Part shown: positions 25,036-34,207 of the stretch, piece by piece
How positions within the stretch are numbered: the stretch's first letter is position 1
How the letters are laid out: each line of letters begins with the position of its first letter
Origin: Phenylobacterium sp.
GTDB taxonomy: Bacteria > Pseudomonadota > Alphaproteobacteria > Caulobacterales > Caulobacteraceae
Assembly (NCBI RefSeq): GCF_030679875.1
Contig: NZ_JAUXSP010000023.1
Location: forward strand, 1-64,000
Reading direction: 5' to 3'
DNA: 64,000 bases
Notes under the pieces: model-generated
Told to the model about the DNA's origin: nothing
The model's database searches: none
What the model saw: the letters and a program-made list of their open reading frames with translations, nothing else
Made by a program: the position numbers and the translations under genes

Positions 25036-27036
25036 TCACGCGTCCACAACGAGGTCGCCGACGGACTTCGCCTGGCAGGCGAGAATGACCCCGTCGCGCT
25101 TTTCCCCCTCCGTCAGAGAATCCTGGACCTCCATGCTCACAGATCCCTGCCGCAGTGGCACCTTGCAGCGGCCGCAGATCCCGACCCGGCACTCGTAGTC
25201 GATGGCGACGCCGATGGCCTCGGCGGCCTCCAGCACCGACTGATCGGGCGCCAGGCGTCCGGACTTGTTGGACTTGGAAAAGGTCACCGTCGCCTGCGCC
25301 GACGGCGGGGCCGAGGGAGAGACGACTGCGACATCGACGACGGCCGTGACCTCGGCTGCGGGGGGCTGGGTTTCCAGAACTGGACCACCCTTCGGGGGCG
25401 CGAAGTTCTCCGTCTTCACCTGATCGTCGGGCACGCCCATTCCGCGAAGGACGCCCTTGACCGCTTCCATCATCGCGGGCGGGCCACAGAGATGGACCCG
25501 GCGGCGGACGATCTCCGGAACGGCCGCGATGATGAACTCGGGCGTCATGAACCCCACTGAACCAGCCCATTCGGTCCCTTCGGGCTGAGAGACGACAATC
25601 GTGACGTGGACGTTCGGGTGCCGGCGCGCGAGATGCGCCAGTTCCTCGCGGAAGATGATGTCGGCGGGCGTGCGCACCCCGTAGAGAAGGTAGATGTCGT
25701 GGGGATAGGCGCGGTCCGTGAGATAGCGCAGCACGCTCATCATAGGCGTAATGCCAACCCCGCCAGCGATCAGGACGATGCCTTCCGCCTCCTGACCGGT
25801 GAAGAAGAAGCTCCCGGCGGGGGCGGCCACCTCGATGAGATCGCCGGCGTCGACGCGGTCGTGGAGGTGGCGAGACTCCAATCCGTATTGCTCACGTTTC
25901 ACGGTCAGTTCGATGTAGTCCCGTTGCGTGGGCGAAGAGGAGATGGTGTAGGATCGGCGGACCTTCTTGCCATCGATCTCGGAGGTGACCGTCGCGTACT
26001 GTCCCGGAAGGAAAGTGAACGGGAACGGGCCGAGGTTTGGCTCCATCAGCCGGAACGTCTTCACGCCGGGCGTTTCGTCGAAAATCGCCTTGATCCGCAG
26101 GACGCCGATCCAGGGACGCCGCGCGGGCGCTCCGGCTTCTGCCGCCTTGGACATGACAGCAGGGGCTGAACCCGGCGAAGCTGCGGGTTCAGCGGTCGAT
26201 GGCTCAGCTGGAGCGCCGGGTGTCAGCCGCTCGGCCAGCGCCCCCACACGGCGCGCGCGGATCCATTGCAGCCAGAGCGCCCCCGTAAGAGCGGCGCCCA
26301 GAAGGATCATGAGCAGAACGTGCAGCCAGGAGAGACCGCGAAAGCCGCCAGCCATCTCTGAGCGGTCCGCCGGGGGCAGCGTCATCTCGTGTCGGAACCA
26401 GGCCAGAGCGGTCTGTTCAGGCGACTGGCCCGCCTCGAGCGCCCGAAGCGCGCCGGCCCCGCTTTGCGCCAACGAAAGACCGTCTCTGACGTCGCGCAGC
26501 GCGGTGAGCGCGGCAGCGGCGTCATTGGCCGCCTGGGCGCGATGCAGGGCCGCCTGCCCATCCGTGACCGCCTGCGACCCTGATCCCAGTCGCGTCAGCG
26601 CCTCAGGCCGGATCCGCGCGCGGGCTTCGTCGGTGAGCTTCGGAAAGTCCATCATAGACGCGTAGAACGGCTTGGGCCCCATGGGGCCACAGCAACCCGC
26701 TGCGCCTTCGCCTGCGCCCCCGCCCATGCCAGAGGGCGCCATCATATCTCCCATCATGCCGCCCATACCGCCGGCCGCCGCAGGCGCCGCTGGGGGACCG
26801 GCGCCCATTGTGGGGCTGGGGGCCTTCATTCCGCTCATCCCTGAGGCCGCATCGGGGTTCGCGCCAGCTGGCGGCGGATGATGAGCGGCGTGGTCCTCGG
26901 CGGGGGCCTGCGCCCAGGCGAAGGTGGATGGTGTTGCGGCGGTTAGAGCCACAGCCGCGATGGTGGCGGCTCTTAGGGCTGTGACGAGAGGCGCCGACTG
27001 GGTGCCGTGCATATGCAGGTCAGATCCCTTATCCAT
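25036..27036 (-). CDS. Fusion: Met-rich periplasmic region, TM helix, FNR-type flavin reductase and 2Fe-2S ferredoxin
   Basis: A 666-residue, four-part protein. Residues about 10-40 form a signal or anchor helix. About 45-230 is periplasmic, with EDHAAHH, repeated GGMGGMMGDMM and GCCGPMG metal-binding-looking runs and a helical part. One membrane helix follows (about 243-262). The cytoplasmic part is a ferredoxin-NADP reductase-like unit (RSYTISSSP for flavin, GGVGITPMMSVLRY and CGPPAMM for NAD(P)H, about 310-560), then a plant-type 2Fe-2S ferredoxin with C-x4-C-x2-C and a distal CQ (about 580-655). An ECF-type promoter ends about 50 bases before this start; the ATG at 27078 would lie at the transcript start. 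Confidence 0.83.
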   Translation of the reverse strand: MDKGSDLHMHGTQSAPLVTALRAATIAAVALTAATPSTFAWAQAPAEDHAAHHPPPAGANPDAASGMSGMKAPSPTMGAGPPAAPAAAGGMGGMMGDMMAPSGMGGGAGEGAAGCCGPMGPKPFYASMMDFPKLTDEARARIRPEALTRLGSGSQAVTDGQAALHRAQAANDAAAALTALRDVRDGLSLAQSGAGALRALEAGQSPEQTALAWFRHEMTLPPADRSEMAGGFRGLSWLHVLLMILLGAALTGALWLQWIRARRVGALAERLTPGAPAEPSTAEPAASPGSAPAVMSKAAEAGAPARRPWIGVLRIKAIFDETPGVKTFRLMEPNLGPFPFTFLPGQYATVTSEIDGKKVRRSYTISSSPTQRDYIELTVKREQYGLESRHLHDRVDAGDLIEVAAPAGSFFFTGQEAEGIVLIAGGVGITPMMSVLRYLTDRAYPHDIYLLYGVRTPADIIFREELAHLARRHPNVHVTIVVSQPEGTEWAGSVGFMTPEFIIAAVPEIVRRRVHLCGPPAMMEAVKGVLRGMGVPDDQVKTENFAPPKGGPVLETQPPAAEVTAVVDVAVVSPSAPPSAQATVTFSKSNKSGRLAPDQSVLEAAEAIGVAIDYECRVGICGRCKVPLRQGSVSMEVQDSLTEGEKRDGVILACQAKSVGDLVVDA

Positions 27037-27087
27037 AGCAACGCTTCTAGCCGAAACGCTCGGCCGCTTTGAAGGCAAGACGTAAGA

Positions 27088-27113
27088 GACGCTGCGATGG
27101 AGCGTCCCTTACA
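27088..27113 (-). promoter_or_regulatory. ECF-type promoter for the electron-transfer operon
   Basis: Minus strand: TGTAAG (27113-27108), 16-bp spacer, CGTC (27091-27088). It has the same form as seven other sites in the window, including one before an ECF sigma gene. Confidence 0.7.
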
Positions 27114-27190
27114 GCGCCACAGCAACAGAAGGCTCCGCAATAGCGCCCACCAGGCGCTGCTGGGGGGCCAGCGAAAAGAGGAGGTGCCAG

Positions 27191-28240
27191 ATGGCAGGGG
27201 AGATTCGGGTCGGCGTCAACGGCTACGGGGTGATCGGCAAACGTGTTGCCGATGCTGTGCGTGCTCAGGCTGATATGCGCCTGGTGGGCGTCTCCGACGT
27301 CGCAGCAGACTGGCGGACGCGGGCCCTGCACCGCAAGGATATCCCACTGTTCGCCGCCACGTCCGAAGCACATGAGCACCTCGCGGCAAATCGGATTGCC
27401 GTGGAAGGGCGTCTGCAGGATCTGCTTGGAACCGTGGATGTCGTCGTAGACTGCACGCCCAAGCGGGTCGCTGCGGAGAATGTGCCGGTCTATCGCCAAC
27501 TCGGCCGGAAGTTCATCGTGCAGGGCGGCGAAAAGCACAGCGTCACCGGTCACTCCTTCGTCGCGGAGTCCAACTATCAAAGCGCAGTCGGCCTCGACGC
27601 GACCCGCGTCGTCTCCTGCAATACGACGGCGACGGTGCGGACCTTGACCGCCCTGAAGCGGGCTGGGTTGCTCCGGCGCGCGCGCGGCACGCTCATGCGG
27701 CGCGCCACCGACCCGTGGGAGAGTCACCTTGGCGGTATCATCAACACCCTCGTCCCGGAACCGGAGATCCCGAGCCACCAAGGTCCTGATGCTCAGACGG
27801 TCGACCCGGACCTCGATGTGCTGACCATGGCCGTCAAGGTCCCCGAGACGATCGCCCACCTCCACTATTGGTCGGTTCAGCTTTCCCGAAGCGCCCCGAA
27901 GGAGGAGGTGCTGGACGCCTTCCGCGCGTCACCCCGCATTTTCCTCATGCCCGACAGCTATGGCCTAGCCGCGATCAATGCGGTCAAGGAGCTGATGGCG
28001 GACCTCGGCCGCTCCCGGGGCGATCTCTACGAGGTTGCGCTTTGGTCCGACATGCTGCGCGTGGAGGGCGATGAGGTGTTCTATACCTACATGGTCGACA
28101 ACCAGGCCATTGTTGTGCCTGAGACGATCGACGCCATCCGGGCGCTCGCCGGCCGCGAGCCCTCTGGGGCCGCATCGATACGCGCGACCGACGAGGCCTT
28201 GCAGATCTCGCGCGATCCGTTCAACCCGGCTGGGGGCTAG
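27191..28240 (+). CDS. Archaeal-type (class II) glyceraldehyde-3-phosphate dehydrogenase
   Basis: A 349-residue enzyme of the type II GAPDH family found mainly in archaea. It shows the Rossmann start VGVNGYGVIGKRVADAV (in pieces, about 6-22), the catalytic cysteine in VVSCNTTATVRT (about 138-149), QGGEKHSVTG and the C-terminal DNQAIVVPETIDAIRA typical of this class. It is quite unlike the ordinary bacterial GapA. GGAGG lies 6 bases before the ATG. It stands alone on the plus strand, opposite gnd-tal-tkt. An NADP-preferring role in pentose or C3 metabolism is plausible, and transfer from another lineage is likely. Confidence 0.88.
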   Translation: MAGEIRVGVNGYGVIGKRVADAVRAQADMRLVGVSDVAADWRTRALHRKDIPLFAATSEAHEHLAANRIAVEGRLQDLLGTVDVVVDCTPKRVAAENVPVYRQLGRKFIVQGGEKHSVTGHSFVAESNYQSAVGLDATRVVSCNTTATVRTLTALKRAGLLRRARGTLMRRATDPWESHLGGIINTLVPEPEIPSHQGPDAQTVDPDLDVLTMAVKVPETIAHLHYWSVQLSRSAPKEEVLDAFRASPRIFLMPDSYGLAAINAVKELMADLGRSRGDLYEVALWSDMLRVEGDEVFYTYMVDNQAIVVPETIDAIRALAGREPSGAASIRATDEALQISRDPFNPAGG

Positions 28241-28253
28241 CGTTCGCATCCCT

Positions 28254-28274
28254 AGCGGCGGCGGCGCCGCCGCT
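28254..28274. terminator. Convergent GC-rich hairpin
   Basis: Inverted repeat AGCGGCGGC/GCCGCCGCT (9 bp, 3-nt loop) between the converging GAPDH and DUF411 genes; could terminate both. Confidence 0.5.
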
Positions 28275-28284
28275 CACAATTAGA

Positions 28285-28734
28285 TCAGCCATGGCGCGCG
28301 AAGACCCGCGTCTTGCCTCCCGGCATGAGCAGCAGCGTCTGGTAGGCCTCGACCTCACCCCTTGGGGACTCCATGCCGGGAGACCCGAAAGGCATGCCCG
28401 GAACGGCGATGCCTAGGGCTCTCGGCCTCTCGCGCAGCAAGCGTGCGACGTCGGCCGGCGGTATGTGGCCGACCAGGACATAGCCACCGACCGTCGCGAG
28501 ATGGCATGACGACAGCTCGAATGGCACGCCATGCTTGCGTCCGATCGGACTGACGTCCTCCACGACCACTTCCTTCATAAGGTAGCCCGACCGGCGCATG
28601 TGGGTGATCCAGCCCTTGCAACAGCCGCAGCTGGCGGTCTTGTAGACCGTCACAGGCGGCGGGCTCGCCGCGAGGGCGGGTGCTCCGGACACAAGCGCCG
28701 CGCTGGCGGCCAGCAGGTATCGGCGAGTCAGCAT
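28285..28734 (-). CDS. DUF411 (CopG-like) periplasmic copper protein, copy 2
   Basis: A 149-residue paralogue of 4987-5436, aligned end to end: signal peptide, KTASCGCCKGW, SSCHLATVGGY, and the identical C-terminal PGGKTRVFARHG. I use the ATG at 28734, which aligns with the start of copy 1 and has AAGGA 10 bases upstream; an in-frame ATG at 28743 is also present. It follows HMA copy 2 and shares its CueR-type promoter. Confidence 0.85.
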   Translation of the reverse strand: MLTRRYLLAASAALVSGAPALAASPPPVTVYKTASCGCCKGWITHMRRSGYLMKEVVVEDVSPIGRKHGVPFELSSCHLATVGGYVLVGHIPPADVARLLRERPRALGIAVPGMPFGSPGMESPRGEVEAYQTLLLMPGGKTRVFARHG

Positions 28735-28754
28735 CTCTGTCATTTCCTTGGGAC

Positions 28755-29009
28755 TTAGCGGCGCGGGCCGCAGCAGCAGGAGCCGCTGCTTGTCGGGGCC
28801 GCCGCGTCCTGTTGGTAGAAGGCGGGTGTATAGCCGGCCTTGCTGATCGCCCCCGCCACCGCGGACGGCTCGCGGTCAGACCGCACATCGACCCGCTTGC
28901 TGGGCAGGTCAATGGCGACCTCTGCGGCTGGATCCAGCGCGTTGATGGCGGCGGTTACAGCTTGGACACAGTGTCCGCAGCTAAGGTCGTTGACGTGATA
29001 ACGAAGCAC
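28755..29009 (-). CDS. HMA-domain copper chaperone, copy 2
   Basis: An 84-residue HMA-domain protein with metal loop LSCGHC (about 9-14) and a Cys-rich tail SGSCCCGPRR. It starts with GTG at 29009 after AGGAG. It parallels 5457-5702 in order, size and promoter, so the HMA-DUF411 pair is a duplicated cassette. The tail has three consecutive cysteines, two in copy 1. Confidence 0.88.
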   Translation of the reverse strand: MLRYHVNDLSCGHCVQAVTAAINALDPAAEVAIDLPSKRVDVRSDREPSAVAGAISKAGYTPAFYQQDAAAPTSSGSCCCGPRR

Positions 29010-29041
29010 TGAAATCTCCTAGTTTGCTGGCCTCGCCTGAT

Positions 29042-29072
29042 CAGATGGGGCTTCCCACGATGGCAAGGTCAA
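29042..29072 (-). promoter_or_regulatory. CueR-type promoter for the HMA-DUF411 pair, copy 2
   Basis: Minus strand: -35 TTGACC (29072-29067), 19-bp spacer with dyad TTGCC...GGAAG (one mismatch from copy 1), -10 CATCTG (29047-29042). Confidence 0.78.
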
Positions 29073-29153
29073 GGCCGCGCATCGCTGGTGCAGGCGTCGC
29101 CGATCGTCGGCGTTCCGAAGATAAGCGCCGCCGTCGGCACAGCCGGGCCTCGC

Positions 29154-30140
29154 TCATTGCGGCATCTCCACGTGCCCGCCGAACCCGAAGCGCATCGCTG
29201 ACAAGACCTGATCGGCGAATGTGTGCTCCACCCGGCTGCGATAGCGCGCGAACAACGCTGCGGAGAGGACGTTGACTGGAACCGCCTCCTCCATCGCCGC
29301 CTCGATCGTCCACCGCCCTTCGCCTGAGTCGGAGACCCGGCCTGAGAACTGACTCAGCATCTGGTCCTTGGCCAAGGCCGCGGCGGTGAGGTCGAGCAGC
29401 CAGGAGGAGATGACGCTGCCGCGCCGCCAGACTTCGGCGATATCGGTCAGATTCAGATCGAACCGTTCCTCGACCGGCAGCTTGGCCGAGTTCCTGCCCT
29501 TGAGGATGTCAAATCCTTCAGCGTAGGCCTGCATCAACCCGTATTCGATCCCGTTGTGGACCATCTTGACGAAGTGGCCGGCGCCGGCGGGACCGGCGTG
29601 AATGTAGCCGTGCTCGGCGCGCGGATCCTCGCCCTCCTGCTCCATGCGGTCCGGCGTGCGCGGAATGGCGCCGAGCCCTGGCGCCAAGGCTGAGAAGATC
29701 GGGTCGAGCAGAGCGACGGTCGCCTTGTCCCCGCCAACCATCATGCAGTAGCCGCGCTCCAGCCCCCAGACTCCGCCGGAGGTGCCGACGTCCACATAGC
29801 AAAGGTTCTTCTCACCCAGCGCGCGCGCGCGTCGAATGTCGTCCTTGTAGAAGCTGTTGCCGCCGTCGATGATGATGTCGCCCGGTTCGGCCAGTTCGGT
29901 GAGTGCTTTGATGGTGTCCTCAGTGGGCAGGCCCGCGGGCAGCATCACCCAGAAAATGCGCGGGGACTCCAGCTTGGCTGCGACGTCCTTCAGCGACGAC
30001 GCCGCGATCGCGCCCTCTGCGGCGATCGCCTCGATGAGCGGTGGGTTGCGATCGAAGCCGACGACGCTGTGTCCCCCGCGCATCAGCCGGCGCGCGATAT
30101 TGGCGCCCATCCGCCCCAGACCGATGACCGCTAGACGCAT
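29154..30140 (-). CDS. gnd: 6-phosphogluconate dehydrogenase, decarboxylating
   Basis: A 328-residue enzyme of the shorter (about 300-residue) 6PGDH class: 6-phosphogluconate + NAD(P)+ to ribulose 5-phosphate + CO2. The N-terminus has the Rossmann motif [19 protein letters not shown] (in pieces), [34 protein letters not shown] and the catalytic [13 protein letters not shown] (about 188-200). It ends a gene cluster tkt-tal-gnd on the minus strand, the non-oxidative and oxidative pentose phosphate steps. The start is the ATG at 30140, where homology begins. Confidence 0.9.
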   Translation of the reverse strand: MRLAVIGLGRMGANIARRLMRGGHSVVGFDRNPPLIEAIAAEGAIAASSLKDVAAKLESPRIFWVMLPAGLPTEDTIKALTELAEPGDIIIDGGNSFYKDDIRRARALGEKNLCYVDVGTSGGVWGLERGYCMMVGGDKATVALLDPIFSALAPGLGAIPRTPDRMEQEGEDPRAEHGYIHAGPAGAGHFVKMVHNGIEYGLMQAYAEGFDILKGRNSAKLPVEERFDLNLTDIAEVWRRGSVISSWLLDLTAAALAKDQMLSQFSGRVSDSGEGRWTIEAAMEEAVPVNVLSAALFARYRSRVEHTFADQVLSAMRFGFGGHVEMPQ

Positions 30141-30153
30141 GGCGCTGTTTTCC

Positions 30154-31350
30154 TCATTGGGTAGGTGTGGCAGGGGCCGTCTGCGGGCTGTTCGCTGGGG
30201 GCGCGTCCGTCGCCCTCTGGCGATCGCCGAGAAGCGTCGCGCGCTTGGCGTCGACTGCGCCGAGCAGGGCATCCGTGGCCTCCGCGAACAGCGTTATGCC
30301 CTCTTCAACGAGGCCACGGGTGACGGCGTCCAGGTCGAGGCCTAGGCGGGCCGCCTCCGAGAGCACGCGTCGCGCGCCCTCGATGTCCTCGGTGAGCGTG
30401 GGGCCGACCGCGCCGTGATCGCGGAACGCGTCCAGGGTCTTGGGCGGCAGGGTGGTCACAGTGTTCGGCCCGACGAGGGCGTCAACATAGAGCGTGTCCG
30501 GATAGGCCGGGTCCTTGACGCCCGTGGACGCCCACAGCAGCCGCTGGGGCATCGCGCCCTTCGCGTCCAGCGCCTGCCAGCGCTCGCTGGAGAGCAACGT
30601 TCGAAACCAGGCGTAGGCGAGCTTGGCGTTGGCGATGGCCACCTTGCCGCGGATCGCCGCGAGGTCGGCGCTCTGCGGATCGTTTGCCGCAAGCCGCGCA
30701 TCGATGGCCTGGTCGATCTGCGCGTCGATCCGGCTGACGAAGAAGCTGGCCACGCTGGCGACCCGGTCGATCGGCTCGCCCCGCGCCGCGCGCGCCTCGA
30801 GCCCGGCCATGTAGGTGTCCGCGACCGCCTGGTAGGCGCCGAGCGAAAACAGCAAGGTGATGTTGACGTTGACCCCTGCCTCGACCAGCACCCGCAGGGC
30901 GGTTACGCCGGCCTTTGTCCCAGGAACCTTGACCATCAGGTTGGGCTCGTCGACGGCCGCCCACAGCCGCCGCGCCTCCTCGACGGTCGCCGCGGCGTCG
31001 TTGGCGAGGCGCGGCGAAACCTCAAGGCTGACATAGCCGTCCTTGCCGCAGAGCCTGTCGTAGACACGCCGCAGGTTCGCTGCCGCGGCCTTGACGTCGC
31101 CGATGGCCTGGCTCTCGTAGAGGTCCTGCGCGCTCGCGTCGGCCCTGCCGGCGGCCGCCTGGAAGCCCGCATCATAGGCATCGCCGTGACCCATCGCCTT
31201 CTCGAAGATGGAAGGATTGGAGGTGACGCCGGTGAGGCCGTCTTCCTCGACGAGCTTGCGCAGGCCGCCGTCGGATAGGAACCGGCGATCGATGAAGTCG
31301 AGCCAGACCGCTTGTCCGGCCTCGCCAAGTGTCTTCAGACGACTGGTCAT
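30154..31350 (-). CDS. tal: Transaldolase
   Basis: A 398-residue transaldolase of the TalAB-like long subclass. It shows [16 protein letters not shown] (about 38-53), a Schiff-base Lys region [10 protein letters not shown] (about 137-147), [14 protein letters not shown] (about 158-171) and [33 protein letters not shown] (in pieces, about 284-316). A C-terminal tail ([14 protein letters not shown]...) is extra. Its ATG overlaps the transketolase stop, so translation is coupled. Confidence 0.9.
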   Translation of the reverse strand: MTSRLKTLGEAGQAVWLDFIDRRFLSDGGLRKLVEEDGLTGVTSNPSIFEKAMGHGDAYDAGFQAAAGRADASAQDLYESQAIGDVKAAAANLRRVYDRLCGKDGYVSLEVSPRLANDAAATVEEARRLWAAVDEPNLMVKVPGTKAGVTALRVLVEAGVNVNITLLFSLGAYQAVADTYMAGLEARAARGEPIDRVASVASFFVSRIDAQIDQAIDARLAANDPQSADLAAIRGKVAIANAKLAYAWFRTLLSSERWQALDAKGAMPQRLLWASTGVKDPAYPDTLYVDALVGPNTVTTLPPKTLDAFRDHGAVGPTLTEDIEGARRVLSEAARLGLDLDAVTRGLVEEGITLFAEATDALLGAVDAKRATLLGDRQRATDAPPANSPQTAPATPTQ

Positions 31351-33437
31351 GAGTGCTTCCCGATGATGCCACGCGCGACGGCGCAGACATTTTCGATGGT
31401 GAAGCCGTAGTGCTCCTGAAGCATGGCCAACGGGGCCGAGGCTCCGAATGTCTTCATCGTGATCGTGCAGCCGTCGCTTCCGACATAGCGATCCCAGCCG
31501 ATCGAGCCAGCCTGCTCAACGGCAAGCCGTGCGCGTACCTCGTTGGGAAAAACGTGCTTGCGATAGGCATCGTCCTGCAGCTCGAACAGATACCAACTTG
31601 GCAGGGATACCACGCGCGACCGCACGCCCTCCGCGCTCAGCTTCTCGTGGGCCGCCACGACCAGCGGCAGTTCGCTACCAGTGCCGATCAGGATGACCTC
31701 GGGATCGCCGCCCTCGCAATCCGCAAGGATGTAACCGCCCTGCTGCAATCCGTCGGCCGACGCATACCTGACACGGTCTAGCGTAGGGATCGCTTGGCGG
31801 GACAATACCAACGCAGTCGGTAGGTTGCTGTGCTCCAGCGCGACCTTCCAGGCGACCGCCACCTCGTTGGCGTCGCCCGGGCGGATCGTGTTCAGCCCCG
31901 GAATGGCACGCAAAGCTGCGAGATGTTCAACCGGTTGGTGGGTTGGACCGTCTTCGCCGACACCGATGCTGTCGTGTGTGAACACGAAGGTGACCGGCAA
32001 TTCCATGATCGCCGCCAGCCGGATCGGTGCGCGCATATAGTCGGCGAAAACCAAGAAGGTGGAGCAATAAGGGCGCAGATAGGACAGCGCCATGCCGTTG
32101 GCGATCGAGCCCATCGCATGTTCGCGCACGCCGAAATGCAGGTTGCGGCCCGTAGGATCACCGCGCTCGAACGAGCCCGCCCCCTCGAAGGTCATTTTTG
32201 TCTTGGTCGACGGCGATAGGTCCGCAGAACCGCCCATGAGCAGCGGGACGTGGGGCGCAATGGCGTTAAGCACCTTGCCGCCACTGTCGCGCGAGGCAAG
32301 GCCTATGGCGTCTGTCGGAAAGCTCGGAAGTGCGGCCTGCCAGCCACCGGGCAGCTTGCCTTCACGGAGCAGGTCGATCTGTGCGGCTTCCCTCGGAAAG
32401 GTATTGCGGTACCGGACGAGGGTCGCCTCCCAGGCCTCCCGCGCCGGCCTGCCGCGGACCGCAATGGCCGCCTGGAACGCCTCCGCCACGCCCTCCGGCA
32501 CGAGGAACTCGCTGTCCGCAGGCCATCCATAGACCGTCTTGGTCGCGCGGACGTTGTCCTCGCCAAGCGGCTCGCCGTGCGCTTTCTCGCTGCCAGCCTT
32601 TGGGCTCCCCCATCCAATCACGGACTGTACCACGATCAGTGTGGGCCTATCGTCGGTCGCCCTGAAGGCGTCAAACGCGCTTGCGAGTGCGGCGGTGTCG
32701 TTGGCGTCCCCCACATGGACGACGTTCCAGCCATAGCCCTCGAAGCGTTTGCCGACATCCTCGGTGAAGACGAGGTCTGTCGATCCTTCGATCGAGATAC
32801 GATTGCTGTCGTAGATCCAGCACAGGTTCGAGAGCGCCAGGTGGCCGGCGAGCGACGCCACCTCGCTAGAGACGCCCTCCATCATGTCGCCGTCGCCACA
32901 CAGCACATAGACGTCGTGGTCGAACAGGACGAAGCCGTCGCGGTTGAAACGCGAGGCCAGCGCACGCTCCGCAATCGCCATGCCGACGGAGTTTCCGCAG
33001 CCTTGGCCCAGGGGACCAGTGGTCGTCTCGACGCCCGTGGTGATCCGGTACTCGGGATGGCCGGGCGTCTTCGAGCCGAACTGCCGGAACTGCTTGATAT
33101 CCTCCAAGCTGACCGCGGGCTTTCCAGTTCGCTTCCCGTCGGCGTTGACCTCCTTGACCCCGGCCAGGTGCAAGACCGCATAGAGGAGCATCGAGGCATG
33201 ACCGACCGACAGAACGTAGCGATCGCGGTTCGGCCAATCGGGCGTGTCCGGATCGTAGCGCAGGAAGTCTCGCCACAGGGTGTAGGCCACCGGGGCCAGC
33301 GCCATCGGCGTGCCCGGATGGCCCGAATTCGCCTTCTGCACAGCATCCATCGCCAGCGTGCGGATCGTGTCGATCGCGAGCCTCTCGGGCGTTCCCGCCC
33401 TTGGCGAAGCGGCGGACCCAGGAGCCTGGTCGATCAT
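31347..33437 (-). CDS. tkt: Transketolase
   Basis: A 696-residue thiamine-diphosphate enzyme transferring C2 units in the pentose phosphate pathway. It has NSGHPGTPMALAPVAYTLW (in pieces, about 25-43), CGDGDMMEG (ThDP motif, about 150-158), a HDSIGVGEDGPTHQPVEH loop (in pieces, about 467-484) and usual length. It is the first gene of the tkt-tal-gnd cluster. The ATG at 33437 is where homology begins. No recognisable CueR, FNR or ECF site was found in the 336 bases upstream. Confidence 0.93.
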   Translation of the reverse strand: MIDQAPGSAASPRAGTPERLAIDTIRTLAMDAVQKANSGHPGTPMALAPVAYTLWRDFLRYDPDTPDWPNRDRYVLSVGHASMLLYAVLHLAGVKEVNADGKRTGKPAVSLEDIKQFRQFGSKTPGHPEYRITTGVETTTGPLGQGCGNSVGMAIAERALASRFNRDGFVLFDHDVYVLCGDGDMMEGVSSEVASLAGHLALSNLCWIYDSNRISIEGSTDLVFTEDVGKRFEGYGWNVVHVGDANDTAALASAFDAFRATDDRPTLIVVQSVIGWGSPKAGSEKAHGEPLGEDNVRATKTVYGWPADSEFLVPEGVAEAFQAAIAVRGRPAREAWEATLVRYRNTFPREAAQIDLLREGKLPGGWQAALPSFPTDAIGLASRDSGGKVLNAIAPHVPLLMGGSADLSPSTKTKMTFEGAGSFERGDPTGRNLHFGVREHAMGSIANGMALSYLRPYCSTFLVFADYMRAPIRLAAIMELPVTFVFTHDSIGVGEDGPTHQPVEHLAALRAIPGLNTIRPGDANEVAVAWKVALEHSNLPTALVLSRQAIPTLDRVRYASADGLQQGGYILADCEGGDPEVILIGTGSELPLVVAAHEKLSAEGVRSRVVSLPSWYLFELQDDAYRKHVFPNEVRARLAVEQAGSIGWDRYVGSDGCTITMKTFGASAPLAMLQEHYGFTIENVCAVARGIIGKHS

Positions 33438-33772
33438 CGGCCACCTTCTCCAGCCCTGCCCGATTGCGCGCCAGACGCCAGGAACCGGCCAGCCTTTCTG
33501 AGCATGACCGGTGAGGGGGCCGGGTGAGGCATGTTTCGACAGCTTGGCGCCGCAATGTGGGCTACCGAAGGTCGGCACAGACCATGGTGGTCGGGGTCAG
33601 CCGCAGCCACGCGCTCCTCCTGCCTTCTGTCGTAGGGGGCGGTCACAGGAAACAGCCAAGCGCCGGGTCCGCGAACAAGCGTTGGCGGTCGCGTGCTCAT
33701 GACCCCAGTCATCGCTTGGTCGCCAATGCCTCGGCTGGCCGGCGCCAGCGGACCCTACGCCGCCTGAGGGAA
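33438..33772. other. Intergenic region before tkt, no gene seen
   Basis: 335 bases between the tkt start and the end of the Met-rich gene. It should hold the tkt promoter. I find no convincing ORF, hairpin or known operator. Confidence 0.5.
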
Positions 33773-34108
33773 CTAGTGTTCGTGAGCTTTCGGTGCGTCG
33801 CTCTTCGGCGCCGGCGGGTGGGATCCGGACTTCGGCTGGGCCATTCCGCCGTGGCCCATCATCTCGCCGCACATCTTGTGCATCTTGTCCATGTCCGCCT
33901 TGGCCATAGGCTTGCCGTCCGCCCCCTTCATGGCGCCCATCTGACCTTTGCCGGCAGGCATCTGGCCGCCCTTCATCCTGCCGCACATTTCATGCTGCGC
34001 CGCTGTGGCGGTGGGAGGCGGGGTCTTCGCGGGCGGCCCGTCCGCCAGGGCGTAGCTGGCTGCGAACAGGGCCGAAGCGGCGGTGATCGTAATGATGAGA
34101 GACTTCAT
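33773..34108 (-). CDS. Small exported Met/His-rich protein in the ECF regulon
   Basis: A 111-residue protein with signal peptide (1-22, ending ALA). The mature part is Met/Gly/Lys-rich: HEMCGRMKGGQM, GQMGAMKGADG, MAKADMDKMHKMCGEMMGHGGM and a His-ending tail. GGAG precedes the ATG. The DMDKMH segment resembles EMDKMHGKC of 13772-14077. It is preceded by an ECF-type promoter. A metal-binding periplasmic role is inferred only from composition and context. Confidence 0.75.
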   Translation of the reverse strand: MKSLIITITAASALFAASYALADGPPAKTPPPTATAAQHEMCGRMKGGQMPAGKGQMGAMKGADGKPMAKADMDKMHKMCGEMMGHGGMAQPKSGSHPPAPKSDAPKAHEH

Positions 34109-34139
34109 GGTTTGGCTCCAGATCAGGCTTGCTGGTAAG

Positions 34140-34165
34140 GACGCTCGCGACGCCCTATCATTACG
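34140..34165 (-). promoter_or_regulatory. ECF-type promoter for the Met-rich gene
   Basis: Minus strand: CGTAAT (34165-34160), 16-bp spacer, CGTC (34143-34140). The start codon is about 25 bases past the predicted transcript start. Confidence 0.6.
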
Positions 34166-34207
34166 CGCACCGGCGGCGGGAGGCGCTCTTGCAGTGTTTT
34201 CTGCTCC

